64,000 nucleotides of DNA from Bordetella genomosp. 2. Lineage in GTDB: Bacteria > Pseudomonadota > Gammaproteobacteria > Burkholderiales > Burkholderiaceae_B. The DNA lies in contig NZ_NEVT01000002.1 in the NCBI RefSeq assembly GCF_002261345.1, positions 1 to 64,000 on the forward strand, read 5' to 3'. Of this stretch, positions 34,980 through 47,127 are shown in pieces (position 1 is the first letter of the stretch; every line of letters begins with the position of its first letter). The notes under the pieces were generated by a model that was not told the DNA's origin, searched no databases, and saw nothing but the letters and a program-made list of their open reading frames with translations. Made by a program: the position numbers and the translations under genes.

Positions 34980-35034
34980 CCGGCAATTTACGGTTGCCGG
35001 GCGCGGGCGGACAAGAGTAAAAGCGTCCGCTTTA
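34980..35034. promoter_or_regulatory. Palindromes upstream of the Xre gene (operator candidates)
   Basis: Two structures precede the regulator. CCGGCAA/TTGCCGG (34980-34986 and 34994-35000) is a perfect inverted repeat abutting the ATG. AAAGC-GTCC-GCTTT (35020-35033) is a compact palindrome of the size bound by Cro/CI-type dimers. Confidence 0.5.
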
Positions 35035-35099
35035 TGTGTGGCGACGACATAGGCCGGGCGGCGGCCGTCCAGGGCAGCGCCCGGGGTAGAGGGACGGTG

Positions 35100-35906
35100 T
35101 CAGCGGTGTTCGGTCAGGCTGCCCGCCGCGTCTTCGGCGTCTTCGTCTTTCCTGCCGGGCGTGACCATGCGCGCGCAGATCAGGCCGACTTCATACAGCA
35201 GGCACAGGGGCACCGCCAGCATGAACTGGCTGACGACGTCGGGCGGCGTGACCACGGCCGCGATCACGAAGGCGCCGACCACCACGTAGCCGCGCGCGCT
35301 GCGCAGCTTGTCGAGTTCGACGATGCCGGTCTTGACCAGCAGCACCACCGCCACCGGCACTTCGAAGGTAATGCCGAAGGCCATGAACATGGTCATCACG
35401 AAGCTGAGATAGGCCTCGATGTCCGGCGCCGGCGTGATCGACTGCGGCGCGAACGTGGCGATGAAATGGAAGACCGTGCGGAACACGAAAAAGTAGCAGA
35501 ACGCCATGCCCAGGATGAAGAGCAGCGTGCTGGAGACGATCAGCGGCAGCGCCAGGCGTTTTTCGTGCCGGTACAGGCCGGGCGCCACGAAGGCCCAGGC
35601 CTGGTACAGCACGACGGGCAGCGCGACGACGAAGGCGGCCATCAGGGTGACCTTGACGGGCACCATGAAGGGCGTGATGACACCGGTGGCGATCATGCGC
35701 GTGCCTTCGGGCAGCGAGGCCAGCATGGGCTGGGCCAGCACGTCGTAGATGACGGAGGCGCCCGGATAGATGAACAGCACGACGAACACGCCGATCACGG
35801 CGAGCGCCGCCTTCATGAGGCGGCTGCGCAGTTCGACCAGGTGCGAGATGAAGGTTTCTTGCGGCTGTTCCTGGTCCAGCGTGTCTTGCTTGGCGTCCTG
35901 GGTCAC
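35100..35906 (-). CDS. tatC: Twin-arginine translocase subunit TatC
   Basis: Six-helix inner-membrane protein of 268 residues that recognises twin-arginine signals with TatB. Conserved elements: ETFISHLVELRSRLMKA at the cytoplasmic N-terminus, the first periplasmic loop (ARP-type region QPMLASLPEGTRMIATGVITPFM), YQAWAFVAPGLYRHEKR and FGITFEVPV. Overlaps tatB by four bases. Confidence 0.97.
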   Translation of the reverse strand: MTQDAKQDTLDQEQPQETFISHLVELRSRLMKAALAVIGVFVVLFIYPGASVIYDVLAQPMLASLPEGTRMIATGVITPFMVPVKVTLMAAFVVALPVVLYQAWAFVAPGLYRHEKRLALPLIVSSTLLFILGMAFCYFFVFRTVFHFIATFAPQSITPAPDIEAYLSFVMTMFMAFGITFEVPVAVVLLVKTGIVELDKLRSARGYVVVGAFVIAAVVTPPDVVSQFMLAVPLCLLYEVGLICARMVTPGRKDEDAEDAAGSLTEHR

Positions 35907-36343
35907 GGTGCGGTACCGGTGTTTTGCTTGGTGGGGGACTGCGGCTCGGACGGCGCGGCGGGCGCCGGCTCGCCGGACGGCGCGGGGACGGCGGCCGGCG
36001 CCGGTTCGGCCGAAGGTGGCGGGGCAACTGCCGGCTGGGCACCGGATACGGCCTGCGTGGCTTCGCGCGCGGTGTCGTTCAGGCCGGTGCGCAGGGAATT
36101 TTCGGTCTCGCGCAGCGACGAGGTCATGCTGCTGGCCGCCTCGTCCATTTCGCTCTTGAACTTGCGCAGCTCGTCGAGCTCGATTTCGCGCTGGATGTCG
36201 CTCTTGACGTCATTGACGTAGCGCTGCGCGCGGCCGAGCAGGTGGCCGACGGTGCGCGCCACTTTGGGCAACCGTTCGGGGCCGATGACGATCAGCGCGA
36301 TGACGCCGATTACCATCAGCTCGGTGAAACTGACATCAAACAT
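35903..36343 (-). CDS. tatB: Sec-independent translocase protein TatB
   Basis: Membrane protein of 146 residues: MFDVSFTELMVIGVIALIVIGPERLPKVARTVGHLLGRAQRYVNDVKSDIQREIE contains the membrane helix with the conserved E and GPERLP hinge, then the amphipathic helix. The tail is Pro/Ala-rich. Forms the receptor complex with TatC. Confidence 0.97.
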   Translation of the reverse strand: MFDVSFTELMVIGVIALIVIGPERLPKVARTVGHLLGRAQRYVNDVKSDIQREIELDELRKFKSEMDEAASSMTSSLRETENSLRTGLNDTAREATQAVSGAQPAVAPPPSAEPAPAAVPAPSGEPAPAAPSEPQSPTKQNTGTAP

Positions 36344-36420
36344 GCGGCGTCTGCTCGCTCAATCAGATGGACAGGAGCAATGCCTGGCGGCATTGCTCCG
36401 GGAGAGGCTGGTGGCGGGGA

Positions 36421-36648
36421 TCAGGAGTTGGTCTTTTCTTTGGCCTGGACGTCGATGGTGTCGTCCGCGACCTTCTGCTGGGTGACCTGGTCGGCGGGCT
36501 TGTCGGAATTGGCATCCTTCATGCCTTCCTTGAAGCCCTTGACCGCGCCGCCGAGGTCGCTGCCGATGTTGCGCAGTTTCTTGGTGCCGAATACGAGAGC
36601 AATGATGACCAGGACGATCAACCAATGCCAGATGCTGAAGCTACCCAT
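36421..36648 (-). CDS. tatA: Sec-independent translocase protein TatA
   Basis: Pore-forming Tat subunit of 75 residues: short N-terminal helix with [40 protein letters not shown] (the FG hinge and amphipathic helix) and a polar tail. It lies 15 bases after hinT and 77 bases before tatB. Confidence 0.97.
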   Translation of the reverse strand: MGSFSIWHWLIVLVIIALVFGTKKLRNIGSDLGGAVKGFKEGMKDANSDKPADQVTQQKVADDTIDVQAKEKTNS

Positions 36649-36663
36649 GACGGTTCTCCGTGA

Positions 36664-37032
36664 TTATGCGTTGGGAGCCATGCGCCCTTTCCAGGGACGC
36701 TGACCGCCGAGAATGTGGAAATGCAGGTGCGGGACTTCCTGGCCGCCTTCGGCGCCCGAGTTCGCCATCAGGCGGAACCCGCCTTCGGGCCCCGGACGGC
36801 AGCCGTTCTCGGCCGCCAGGCGGGACGCCAGAGTCACCATTCTACCCAACCAGCCGGCATCGTCGGCGCCGATGTCCTGCAGGGACGCGACGTGCCGGCG
36901 CGGAATGAGCAGCAGGTGCACCGGGGCCGCCGGGTTGATATCGTGAAAGGCCACGAATTCGTCGTCTTCGTGGACCTTCTTGGAAGGAATTTCGCCGCGG
37001 GCGATCTTGCAGAAGATACAGTTGTCGCTCAT
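36664..37032 (-). CDS. hinT: HIT family purine nucleoside phosphoramidase (HinT)
   Basis: Histidine-triad hydrolase of 122 residues. Signature PHLHFHILGG with the histidine triad H102/H104/H106, and the N-terminal CIFCKIARGEIPSKKVHEDD typical of HinT, including CxxC. Hydrolyses nucleoside phosphoramidates such as lysyl-AMP. It sits between hisE and tatA, a conserved arrangement in this group. Confidence 0.95.
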   Translation of the reverse strand: MSDNCIFCKIARGEIPSKKVHEDDEFVAFHDINPAAPVHLLLIPRRHVASLQDIGADDAGWLGRMVTLASRLAAENGCRPGPEGGFRLMANSGAEGGQEVPHLHFHILGGQRPWKGRMAPNA

Positions 37033-37046
37033 CTCAGGTTCCGTGC

Positions 37047-37394
37047 TCAGTGGGCGGGCCGCCGCGCTTTTTCTTCAAGGCCCGACAGCCCTTCCCGGCG
37101 TGCCAGTTCGGCCAGCACGTCTTCGGGCCGCAGATTGTAGTGAGTCAAAGTGACCAGGCAGTGAAACCATAGATCGGCGGTTTCGCTGATGATGCGATCG
37201 GGCGCGCCGTCCTTGGCGGCCATGACCAGTTCGGTGGCTTCTTCGCCGATTTTCTTCAGGAATGCGTCCGGCCCCTTGGCCAGCAGCTTCGCCACGTAGG
37301 ACGTCTGCGGATCGCCGCCCTGGTCGGGGCGGCGCGTGGCGAGGGTGTCGGCGATGCGCGCCAGGGTGTCGGCGCCGGCGGCGGGGGCGGTCAT
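37047..37394 (-). CDS. hisE: Phosphoribosyl-ATP pyrophosphohydrolase
   Basis: Second step of histidine synthesis: phosphoribosyl-ATP to phosphoribosyl-AMP plus pyrophosphate. The protein (115 residues) has the MazG-like all-alpha fold with [17 protein letters not shown]...[20 protein letters not shown], including the EExxE and ExxD metal ligands. It is a separate protein here, not fused to HisI. Overlaps hisI by four bases. Confidence 0.96.
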   Translation of the reverse strand: MTAPAAGADTLARIADTLATRRPDQGGDPQTSYVAKLLAKGPDAFLKKIGEEATELVMAAKDGAPDRIISETADLWFHCLVTLTHYNLRPEDVLAELARREGLSGLEEKARRPAH

Positions 37395-37795
37395 TTGTAG
37401 ATGTGTTCCGGGTCTTTCAGGACGGGGTCGACGGTGACCCAGGAAGCCTCGCTGGAGGCATCTTCCAGGCGGCGGAAGAAGCAGCTCGCGCGGCCGGTAT
37501 GGCAGGCGATGCCGCCGTGCTGGTGGACCTTGAGCAGGACCACGTCGCCGTCGCAGTCCAGGCGCAATTCATGCACGGCCTGCGTATGCCCGGATTCCTC
37601 GCCCTTGCGCCACAGGCGCTGGCGCGAGCGCGACCAGTAGACCGCGCGCCCGGTGGCGGCGGTTTCGGCCAGCGCGGCGCGGTTCATCCAGGCCACCATG
37701 AGGATCTGGCCGTTTTCGGCGTCCTGGGCGATGGCGGGAATCAGGCCGTTGTCGTCGAAGACGACGTCGGCCATCCAGGCGGGATCGGTATTCAT
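37391..37795 (-). CDS. hisI: Phosphoribosyl-AMP cyclohydrolase
   Basis: Third step of histidine synthesis; opens the adenine ring of phosphoribosyl-AMP. The 134-residue protein shows [35 protein letters not shown], and the metal-binding D-C-D / [10 protein letters not shown] motifs ([18 protein letters not shown]). Ten bases after hisF. Confidence 0.96.
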   Translation of the reverse strand: MNTDPAWMADVVFDDNGLIPAIAQDAENGQILMVAWMNRAALAETAATGRAVYWSRSRQRLWRKGEESGHTQAVHELRLDCDGDVVLLKVHQHGGIACHTGRASCFFRRLEDASSEASWVTVDPVLKDPEHIYK

Positions 37796-37805
37796 GGGAT
37801 GCAGT

Positions 37806-38608
<803 letters not shown>

Positions 38609-38612
<4 letters not shown>

Positions 38613-39349
38613 TGGCTGAGTTCGTCGGCGCGGGCCTGCGCGGCCTTGAAATCGAGCGCGCCTTCGTAGATGCTGCGGCCCAGGATGGCGCCTTCGACGC
38701 CCTCTTCCTCGACCGCGCACAGCGCCTCGATGTCCTGGATGCCGGCGATGCCGCCGGAGGCGAAGACCGGGATGCGCACGTGCTGCGCCAGGCGCACGGT
38801 GGCGTCGACATTCACGCCCGACATCATGCCGTCGCGGCTGATGTCGGTGTAGATGATGGCCTCGCAGCCGTAGTCCTCGAACTTCTTGGCCAGGTCGAGG
38901 ACATCGTGGCGGGTGAGCTTGCTCCAGCCGTCGGTGGCGATCTTGCCCTCGCGTGCGTCCAGGCCGACGATGATGTTGCCGGGGAAGGCGCCGCAGGCGT
39001 CCTGCAGGAAGCCGGGGTTCTTCACGGCGGCCGTGCCGATGATCACATACGAAATGCCGGCGTCGAGATAGGACTCGATGGTGTCGAGGTCGCGGATGCC
39101 GCCGCCGATCTGCACCGGGATGTCGTCGCCGACGGCATCCAGGATGGCCTTGATGGGCGCGTCGTTCTTGGGCTTGCCCGCAACGGCGCCGTTGAGGTCG
39201 ACCAGGTGCAGGCGCCGCGCGCCGAGGTCGAGCCAGTGCGTGGCCATGGCGGCGGGGTCTTCGGAGAATACCGTTGCCTCGTCGAGGTCTCCCTGGCGCA
39301 GGCGTACGCAGCGCCCGTCTTTGAGATCGATGGCGGGGATCAGCAGCAT
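38609..39349 (-). CDS. hisA: ProFAR isomerase (1-(5-phosphoribosyl)-5-[(5-phosphoribosylamino)methylideneamino]imidazole-4-carboxamide isomerase)
   Basis: TIM-barrel isomerase of 246 residues: [32 protein letters not shown] with the catalytic Asp, [19 protein letters not shown] and [13 protein letters not shown]. Fourth step of the pathway. Homologous half-barrel structure to HisF encoded next. Confidence 0.97.
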
Positions 39350-39411
39350 GGTGGATAGCGAGCGTTGAAAAATCGGTTGAAGAAAGGCCGGCCGAGGCTC
39401 GTACGGGGCGG

Positions 39412-40065
39412 CTATGGGTTCCAGTCTACAAAATTGCGGTACAGGCGCAAACCGTGCGCGGCGCTTTTCTCGGGGTGGAACTGCACCGCGAAAATGTTAG
39501 CCGCTGCCACGGCGCAGGTAAATGTAACGCCGTAGTCGGTCTCGCCCACCGTGAGGCCGGGGTCGGCCGGCGCGGCATAGTAGCTGTGCACGAAATAGAA
39601 GTGGGTATGGTCCGGAATGCCCGCCCACAAAGCATGAGAGCGCGTCTGGCGGACTTGGTTCCAGCCCATGTGCGGCACCTTGAGGCGTTCGGCGCCATCG
39701 GCGGCGGCCGCGGCGTCGGCGAAGGCGTCGCCGGCGAAGCGGCGCACGGTGCCGGGAAACAGGCCCAGGCAGGAGGTGTCGCCTTCTTCGCTGCGTTCGA
39801 AGAGCATTTGTTCGCCGACGCACACGCCCAAGAGCGGCTTGCCGCGCGCCGCGCGCTCGACGGCTTCGCGCAGGCCGGATTCGTTCAGGGTGCGCATGCA
39901 GTCGGCCATGGCGCCCTGGCCGGGGAAGACGACGCGATCGGCCGCGTCGATGTCGGCGGCGCGGTTGCAGATGCGGATATCGGCGTCGGGCGCGGCATAG
40001 CGCAGCGCACGCGCGACGGAATGGAAGTTGCCCATTCCGTAATCGACGATGGCGATGGAGGTCAC
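39412..40065 (-). CDS. hisH: Imidazole glycerol phosphate synthase, glutaminase subunit
   Basis: Class-I glutamine amidotransferase of 217 residues that feeds ammonia to HisF. Catalytic Cys82 in [12 protein letters not shown]; His and Glu in [15 protein letters not shown]; oxyanion strand VVFPGQGAM. It starts with GTG at 40065 ([13 protein letters not shown]), since the next ATG lies inside the first motif. Confidence 0.95.
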   Translation of the reverse strand: MTSIAIVDYGMGNFHSVARALRYAAPDADIRICNRAADIDAADRVVFPGQGAMADCMRTLNESGLREAVERAARGKPLLGVCVGEQMLFERSEEGDTSCLGLFPGTVRRFAGDAFADAAAAADGAERLKVPHMGWNQVRQTRSHALWAGIPDHTHFYFVHSYYAAPADPGLTVGETDYGVTFTCAVAAANIFAVQFHPEKSAAHGLRLYRNFVDWNP

Positions 40066-40087
40066 TGAGGTCTGCCTGGCGGGTCGG

Positions 40088-40675
40088 TTACAGCACGCCC
40101 TTGGTGGACGGCACCACGTCGCCCATGCGCGGATCGTGTTCCAGGGCCATGCGCAGCGCGCGGCCGAAGGCCTTGAAGACCGTCTCGCACTGATGGTGGG
40201 CGTTGACGCCGCGCAGGTTGTCGATGTGCAGCGTGACCAGGGCGTGGTTGACGAAGCCCTGGAAGAACTCGCGGGCCAGGTCGACGTCGAAGTCGCCGAT
40301 GCGCGCGCGGGTGAACGGGATGTGATATTCCAGGCCCGGGCGGCCGGAGAAATCGACGACCACGCGCGACAGGGCCTCGTCCAGCGGCACGTAGGCATGC
40401 CCGTAGCGGCGCAGCCCGGCCTTGCCGCCGACCGCCTTGGCGACGGCCATGCCGAGGGTGATGCCGACGTCTTCGACCGTGTGGTGGGCGTCGATGTGCA
40501 GGTCGCCTTCGGCCTTGATGTCGAGGTCGATCAGGCCGTGCCGGGCGATCTGGTCGAGCATGTGGTCCAGGAACGGCACGCCGGTGTCGATGGTCTGCGC
40601 GCCGGTGCCGTCCAGGTTGACGGCCACGCGGATGCGCGTTTCGTTGGTGTTGCGGGTGATTTCGGCGGTACGCAT
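40088..40675 (-). CDS. hisB: Imidazoleglycerol-phosphate dehydratase
   Basis: Monofunctional dehydratase of 195 residues with the manganese-binding motifs [26 protein letters not shown] and [23 protein letters not shown]. The phosphatase domain found in the E. coli HisB fusion is absent, so histidinol phosphatase must be encoded elsewhere. Confidence 0.97.
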   Translation of the reverse strand: MRTAEITRNTNETRIRVAVNLDGTGAQTIDTGVPFLDHMLDQIARHGLIDLDIKAEGDLHIDAHHTVEDVGITLGMAVAKAVGGKAGLRRYGHAYVPLDEALSRVVVDFSGRPGLEYHIPFTRARIGDFDVDLAREFFQGFVNHALVTLHIDNLRGVNAHHQCETVFKAFGRALRMALEHDPRMGDVVPSTKGVL

Positions 40676-40692
40676 AAACGGTGGGGGCGAGC

Positions 40693-41826
40693 CTAGTGGG
40701 AACGGAGAATGTCTTGCAGGGCGGCCAGCAGCGCGGCGTTCTCGGCCGGCGTGCCGACCGAGATACGCAGGCAGCCGGCCAGCAGCGGGTGGGCGCCGGA
40801 AAAGTTCTTGACCAGTATTTTGCGCGTTTTCAGGGCAAGATGCACGGCGTTGCCGTCCGGCTGGCCGGAAAAGCGCGCAAGCACGAAATTGCCGGCGCTG
40901 GGAAAGACGCTGACCCCGGGGAGGGCCGCCAGGGCGGCCGCCAGCGGTGCGCGGTCGGCGCGCAGCCGCGCGGCCTGGGCGTCCAGCACCGGCTTGTGGC
41001 GCAGGACCGCGCGCAGGGCCGCCTGGGTCAGCACGTTCAGGTTGTAGGGCGGGCGCACCTTGTCGAACTGGGCGATCCAGTCGGGATGGCCGGCCAGGTA
41101 GCCGAAGCGCAGGCCGGCCAGGCCGATCTTGGACACGGTGCGCAGCACCGCCACGTTGGGCAGCGCCGGCAGGCGCGGCATCCAGGTCTGGCCGGCGAAC
41201 GGCTGGTAGGCCTCGTCCAGCACCACCAGCCCGGGCGCGGCGTCGATGATGGCCTGCACCGCCTGGTCGGGCCACAGGCCGCCGGTGGGGTTGTTGGGCA
41301 AGGCCAGGAAGACAACCTTGGGGCGATGCTGCGCGATGGCCCGCAGCATGGCGGGCAGGTCGAGTTCCAGGCTGTCGGTGAGCGGCACGCCCACGAAGCG
41401 GGCATGGTCGAAGCGCGCCGCCATGTCGAAGTACACGAACGACGGCCACGGCGACATGACGGCATCGCCGGGCTCGCAACAGGCCTGGACGATCAGGTGG
41501 ATCAGTTCGTCGGACCCGTTGCCGAACAGCAGGCCGGCCTCGGCGGGGATGCCGAAGGCTTGCCGGACATCCTGGTCGAGCGCGCCAGTGCCGCCCGGCG
41601 GGTAGCGATTGAGGGCCGCGTCGCGCACGGCGCGGGCGATGTCCTCGCGCACCGTTTCGGGCAGCTCGTACGGGCATTCCATGGCGTCGAGCTTGATGCC
41701 GTCGGCCGCCGGCGCCACCGCGTAGGCGGCCAGCGCGCGGATGTCGGCGCGCACCGTGCCGGCGATGCGGCCGGCCACGGCCTCGGCCGCCGCTGGCCCG
41801 CGTTCGGGCGGCCGGGCGGCGTTCAC
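40693..41826 (-). CDS. hisC: Histidinol-phosphate aminotransferase
   Basis: PLP-dependent class-I/II aminotransferase of 377 residues: [45 protein letters not shown], the [11 protein letters not shown] loop, and [20 protein letters not shown] with the PLP lysine. GTG 41826 is the start ([10 protein letters not shown]) because it overlaps the hisD stop (GTGA) and no ATG is close. Confidence 0.95.
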   Translation of the reverse strand: MNAARPPERGPAAAEAVAGRIAGTVRADIRALAAYAVAPAADGIKLDAMECPYELPETVREDIARAVRDAALNRYPPGGTGALDQDVRQAFGIPAEAGLLFGNGSDELIHLIVQACCEPGDAVMSPWPSFVYFDMAARFDHARFVGVPLTDSLELDLPAMLRAIAQHRPKVVFLALPNNPTGGLWPDQAVQAIIDAAPGLVVLDEAYQPFAGQTWMPRLPALPNVAVLRTVSKIGLAGLRFGYLAGHPDWIAQFDKVRPPYNLNVLTQAALRAVLRHKPVLDAQAARLRADRAPLAAALAALPGVSVFPSAGNFVLARFSGQPDGNAVHLALKTRKILVKNFSGAHPLLAGCLRISVGTPAENAALLAALQDILRSH

Positions 41827-43127
41827 GGGTTGTCCAGCCGGTATTGCGCGCTGGCCGCGTGGGCCGGCAAGCCCTCGCCCAGCGCCAGCTCGGCGGCGAT
41901 GCGGCCGAGCGTCTGGGCGCCCTGCCGCGACACCTGGATCAGGCTCGAACGCTTCTGGAAGTCGTACACCCCCAGCGGCGAGGAAAAGCGCGCGGTACGC
42001 GAGGTGGGCAGCACGTGGTTGGGCCCGGCGCAGTAATCGCCCAGGGATTCGGAACTGAAGCGGCCCATGAAAATGGCGCCGGCATGGCGGATGCGGGCCG
42101 TCCAGTGCTCGGGCTGCTCGGTGGAGATCTCGAGGTGCTCGGGCGCGATCTCGTTGGCGATGGCGCAGGCCTCGTCGAGGTCGCGCACCAGGATCAGGGC
42201 GCCGCGGTTGGCCAGGCTGACGCGCAGGATGTCGGCGCGCGGCATGGTGGGCAGCAGGCGGGCGATGGCGGCCTCGACTTCGTCGATGAAGGCGGCGTCG
42301 GGGCACAGCAGGATGGACTGGGCCAGTTCGTCGTGTTCGGCCTGCGAGAACAGGTCCATGGCGATCCAGTCGGCCGGCGTCTTGCCGTCGCAGATGACGA
42401 GGATCTCGCTGGGGCCGGCGATCATGTCGATGCCCACGGTGCCGAACACGCGACGCTTGGCGGCCGCCACGTAGGCGTTGCCGGGGCCGACGATCTTGTC
42501 GACGGCCGGCACGGTGGCGGTGCCGTAGGCCAGCGCGCCGACCGCCTGCGCGCCGCCGATGGCGAAGGCGCGGTCCACCCCGGCGATGGCGGCGGCGGCC
42601 AGCACGATGGGGTTGCGCGTGCCATCCGGCGTGGGCGTCACCATGATCAGCTCGGGCACGCCGGCGACCTTGGCCGGGATGGCGTTCATCAGCACCGACG
42701 AGGGATAGGCCGCCTTGCCGCCGGGCACGTACAGGCCGACGCGGTCCAGCGGGGTGATCTGCTGGCCCAGCAGGTTGCCTTCGGCGTCGGTGTAGGTCCA
42801 GGTTTCGCCGCGCTGGTGCTCGTGATAGGCGCGCACCCGGTCGGCCGCGGTCTCGAGCGCGTTGCGCTGCGCCGTGGGCAGCGCCGCCAGCGCGGCCTGC
42901 CAGTCGGCCTTGGGGATTTCCAGCGCCTGGGCGGAAGTGGCCGCCACGCGGTCGAACCGCTGGGTGTATTCCAGCAGGGCGGCATCGCCCCGGCTGCGCA
43001 CGTCGGCCAGGATGCCGGCGGCGGCGCGGTCGATGGACTCGTCCTCGGCGGCCTCGAAGGCCAGCAGCCGGGACAGCGCGGAGGAGAATCCCGGTTGGCG
43101 GGAATCAAGGCGATTGATCAGGGCCAT
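41823..43127 (-). CDS. hisD: Histidinol dehydrogenase
   Basis: NAD-linked zinc enzyme of 434 residues for the last two steps of histidine synthesis. Signature [64 protein letters not shown] and [29 protein letters not shown] 43127 gives the family-length N-terminus; the open frame continues upstream without conserved sequence. Confidence 0.96.
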   Translation of the reverse strand: MALINRLDSRQPGFSSALSRLLAFEAAEDESIDRAAAGILADVRSRGDAALLEYTQRFDRVAATSAQALEIPKADWQAALAALPTAQRNALETAADRVRAYHEHQRGETWTYTDAEGNLLGQQITPLDRVGLYVPGGKAAYPSSVLMNAIPAKVAGVPELIMVTPTPDGTRNPIVLAAAAIAGVDRAFAIGGAQAVGALAYGTATVPAVDKIVGPGNAYVAAAKRRVFGTVGIDMIAGPSEILVICDGKTPADWIAMDLFSQAEHDELAQSILLCPDAAFIDEVEAAIARLLPTMPRADILRVSLANRGALILVRDLDEACAIANEIAPEHLEISTEQPEHWTARIRHAGAIFMGRFSSESLGDYCAGPNHVLPTSRTARFSSPLGVYDFQKRSSLIQVSRQGAQTLGRIAAELALGEGLPAHAASAQYRLDNP

Positions 43128-43230
43128 GGCGTCTGGTGATGCAAGAAAACAGGCCCGCGGCGGCGCTGATGCGGGTGCCGCCGCCGTGGGCAAAAACGTA
43201 GTGTAGCGGGCGCGGGCGGCCCGCAGGGCG

Positions 43231-43901
43231 TCAGGCCTGGCCGGCTCCCCGGCGGGCGGCCCGCTCGAAGGCGTCGAGCAGCGGTTGCAGGCGCGCGCCG
43301 CGGGTCTTGAGCGAGGCCTGGTTGACGATCAGGCGCGAGGAGATGGCCATGATGTCTTCGACGGCGACCAGGTCATTGGCGCGCAGCGTGCCGCCGGAGG
43401 AAACCAGGTCGACGATGCAGTCGGCCAGCCCGACCAGCGGGGCCAGTTCCATGGAGCCATACAGCTTGATGATGTCGACGTAGACACCCTTGGCGGCGAA
43501 GTGTTCGCGCGCCGATTGCACGTACTTGGTGGCGACCCGCAGGCGGGCGCCCTGGTGCACCGCCGCCTGGTAGTCGAAGCCGTTGCGCACCGCCACGCAC
43601 AGCCGGCATTTGGCGATGTCGAGGTCGATCGGCTGGTACAGGCCGCCCGGCTGCTGGGCGGCGTGTTCGATCAGGACGTCCTTGCCGGCGATGCCCAGGT
43701 CGGCGGCGCCGTACTGCACGTAGGTGGGCACGTCGGAGGCGCGCACGATGATGAGCCGCAGCGCCGGATCGCTGGTGGGCAGGATCAGCTTGCGCGAGCT
43801 TTCCGGGTTCTCGGCCACGTGGATGCCGGCCTCGGCCAGCAGCGGCAGGGTTTCTTCGAAGATGCGGCCCTTGGACAGCGCCAGGGTGATGGGCGCGGCG
43901 G

Positions 43902-43905
<4 letters not shown>
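43231..43905 (-). CDS. hisG: ATP phosphoribosyltransferase, short form
   Basis: First, feedback-controlled step of histidine synthesis. At 224 residues it is the short HisG form: it has [37 protein letters not shown] and [20 protein letters not shown] but lacks the C-terminal regulatory domain, so it needs HisZ, which is not in this window. Its ATG overlaps the murA stop (ATGA). Confidence 0.96.
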
Positions 43906-45169
<1,264 letters not shown>

Positions 45170-45170
<1 letters not shown>

Positions 45171-45415
45171 CAGTTGCCCGCCTTGGTGTATTCGTCGGGA
45201 GTGAGCGTGCGCATGGAAAGCGCGTGGATTTCGGCCTTCATGCGTTCGCCCAGCGCCGCGTAGACCAGCTGGTGGCGGGCGACCGGACGCTTGCCCTCGA
45301 AGGCCCGGCTGACGATGAGGGCGTCGAAGTGCGAGCCGTCGCCCTGTACGTCGAGGTGCTCGCACGGCAGGCCATCGGCGATATATTGGCGGACCTGCTC
45401 GGGGGTGGGTAGCAT
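45170..45415 (-). CDS. BolA family protein (IbaG/YrbA-like)
   Basis: BolA-fold protein of 81 residues: [69 protein letters not shown]. The short length, Cys-His positions and neighbourhood next to murA and the Mla/ABC genes match IbaG (YrbA), which partners monothiol glutaredoxins in iron-sulfur traffic. Confidence 0.92.
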
Positions 45416-45420
45416 GGACT

Positions 45421-46233
45421 TCAATTCCTGAGTTTGTAGCCGCTGGCCAGCAAGCGCATCGTGGTGATCGCCAGGACGACGAATACCCCGGCCACTACCG
45501 CCAGGCTGCGCCACGGCGAGACATCCGACACGGAGAAAAAGCCGTAGCGAAAGCCGTCGATAGTGTAGAAGATGGGGTTCCAGTGCGATACGGCCTGCCA
45601 GAACGGCGGCAGCGTATGAATGGAATAGAACACGCCGGACAGGAATGTGGCCGGCATGATCAGGAAATTCTGGAATACCGCCAGCTGGTCGAATTTCTCC
45701 GACCACAGGCCCGCGATCAGGCCCAGCGCCCCCATGATGCCGCAGGCCAGGATGGCGAAGACGATGATCCAAAGCGGGTGGGCCGGCGGCAGCGGCGTGA
45801 AGCAGATGGCCACCAGCCACACACAGGCGCCCACCGCCAGGCCGCGCGCCACGGCCGCCAGCAGGTAGGCGGAGAAGATCTCGCGGTGCGACAGCGGCGG
45901 CAGCAGCACGAACACCAGGTTGCCGGTGATGCGGCTCTGGATCAGCGAGGATGACGGGTTGGCGAAGGCATTTTGCAGCATGCTCATCATCATCAGCCCG
46001 GGAATCAGGAACGCGGTGTACGGCACGGTGCCGTACACCATGACGCGGCCTTCCAGCACCTGGGCGAACACCAGCAGGTACAGCAGCGCGGTGACCACCG
46101 GCGCGGCAATGGTCTGGAAGGCGACTTTCCAGAAGCGCAGCAGTTCCTTGCGCAACAGCGTGGGAAAGCCCGAGCCGGCGTCCAGGCGGGGCTCCACCAG
46201 CGGTTGGGAGGTGGGAGTCAGGGGGGGCGTCAC
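45421..46233 (-). CDS. ABC-2 type transporter permease (YadH-like)
   Basis: Inner-membrane exporter permease of 270 residues with six helices and the ABC2_membrane pattern: [13 protein letters not shown]-type N-terminus, [50 protein letters not shown], and [38 protein letters not shown] start at 46233 overlaps the ATPase stop. Substrate unknown; the family includes envelope-component and drug exporters. Confidence 0.93.
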   Translation of the reverse strand: MTPPLTPTSQPLVEPRLDAGSGFPTLLRKELLRFWKVAFQTIAAPVVTALLYLLVFAQVLEGRVMVYGTVPYTAFLIPGLMMMSMLQNAFANPSSSLIQSRITGNLVFVLLPPLSHREIFSAYLLAAVARGLAVGACVWLVAICFTPLPPAHPLWIIVFAILACGIMGALGLIAGLWSEKFDQLAVFQNFLIMPATFLSGVFYSIHTLPPFWQAVSHWNPIFYTIDGFRYGFFSVSDVSPWRSLAVVAGVFVVLAITTMRLLASGYKLRN

Positions 46234-47039
46234 GACGAGACCTCTTCGGGTTCCAGGTCGGCCACGGGCGTGTCGTCGCGGTGCATGATGCGCACGAAGG
46301 CGTCTTCGAGGTCGACCCCGCCCACCCGCGCCAGCAGCGCCTGGGTGGTGTCCAGCGCGACGATGCGGCCGCCCTTGAGCATGGCGATGCGGCCGCACAG
46401 GGCTTCGGCTTCTTCCAGGTAGTGCGTGGTCAGCATGATGGTGTGGCCAGCCTTGTTCAGGCGCGAGATGAATTCCCACAGCGTGCGGCGCAGGTCGACG
46501 TCCACGCCCGCGGTGGGCTCGTCGAGCACGATGACGGGCGGGCGGTGCACCAGCGCCTGGGCCACCAGCACGCGCCGCTTCATGCCGCCCGACAGGGCGC
46601 GCATATTGGAATTGGCCTTGTCGGCCAGCCCGAGGTTGAACAGGATCTCGTCGATCCAGTCGTCGTTCTTGCGCAGGCCGAAATAGCCGGACTGGATGCG
46701 CAGGGTCTCGCGCACAGTGAAGAACGGGTCGTAGACCAGTTCCTGCGGCACCACGCCCAGGGCGCGCCGGGCGGCCTTGTAGTCGGTGGTCACATCGTAG
46801 CCGCAGACGCTGGCGCGGCCGCTGGAGGCGCGCGCCAGGCCGGCCAGGATGGAAATCAGGGTGGTCTTGCCCGCGCCGTTGGGGCCCAGCAGCCCGAAGA
46901 ATTCGCCTGGCTCGATGGTCAGGCTGACGTCGTTCAGGGCCTGGAAGCCTGGTCCGGCGGAGTGTCCGAGCAGCTTCTTCCAGCCGGGCAGGCGCGGCGG
47001 GTAGATCTTGGAAACGTGTTCTAGGCTGACGGCGGACAT
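46230..47039 (-). CDS. ABC transporter ATP-binding protein (YadG-like)
   Basis: ATPase of 269 residues with Walker A GPNGAGKT, signature ALSGGMKRRVLVAQAL and Walker B VIVLDEPTAGVD followed by the switch His in MLTTHYLEEAE. CcmA/YadG-type exporter ATPase, coupled to the permease gene that overlaps its stop. Starts 42 bases past the mlaC terminator. Confidence 0.95.
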   Translation of the reverse strand: MSAVSLEHVSKIYPPRLPGWKKLLGHSAGPGFQALNDVSLTIEPGEFFGLLGPNGAGKTTLISILAGLARASSGRASVCGYDVTTDYKAARRALGVVPQELVYDPFFTVRETLRIQSGYFGLRKNDDWIDEILFNLGLADKANSNMRALSGGMKRRVLVAQALVHRPPVIVLDEPTAGVDVDLRRTLWEFISRLNKAGHTIMLTTHYLEEAEALCGRIAMLKGGRIVALDTTQALLARVGGVDLEDAFVRIMHRDDTPVADLEPEEVSS

Positions 47040-47080
47040 GGTAGCGGCGAGGGCCCGGGAAAGAGCGAATCGCCCATTAT

Positions 47081-47120
47081 AAAAGGCGGCGCGCCTCCCG
47101 GTGGCCGGGGGCGCGCCGCC
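47081..47120 (-). terminator. Rho-independent terminator after mlaC
   Basis: GGCGGCGCGCC (47085-47095) and GGCGCGCCGCC (47110-47120) form a perfect 11-base stem with a TTTTAT tail on the minus strand, eight bases after the mlaC stop. The tail merges with a perfect TATAAT (47076-47081) that might start transcription of the downstream exporter genes. Confidence 0.85.
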
Positions 47121-47127
47121 TGCTGGC

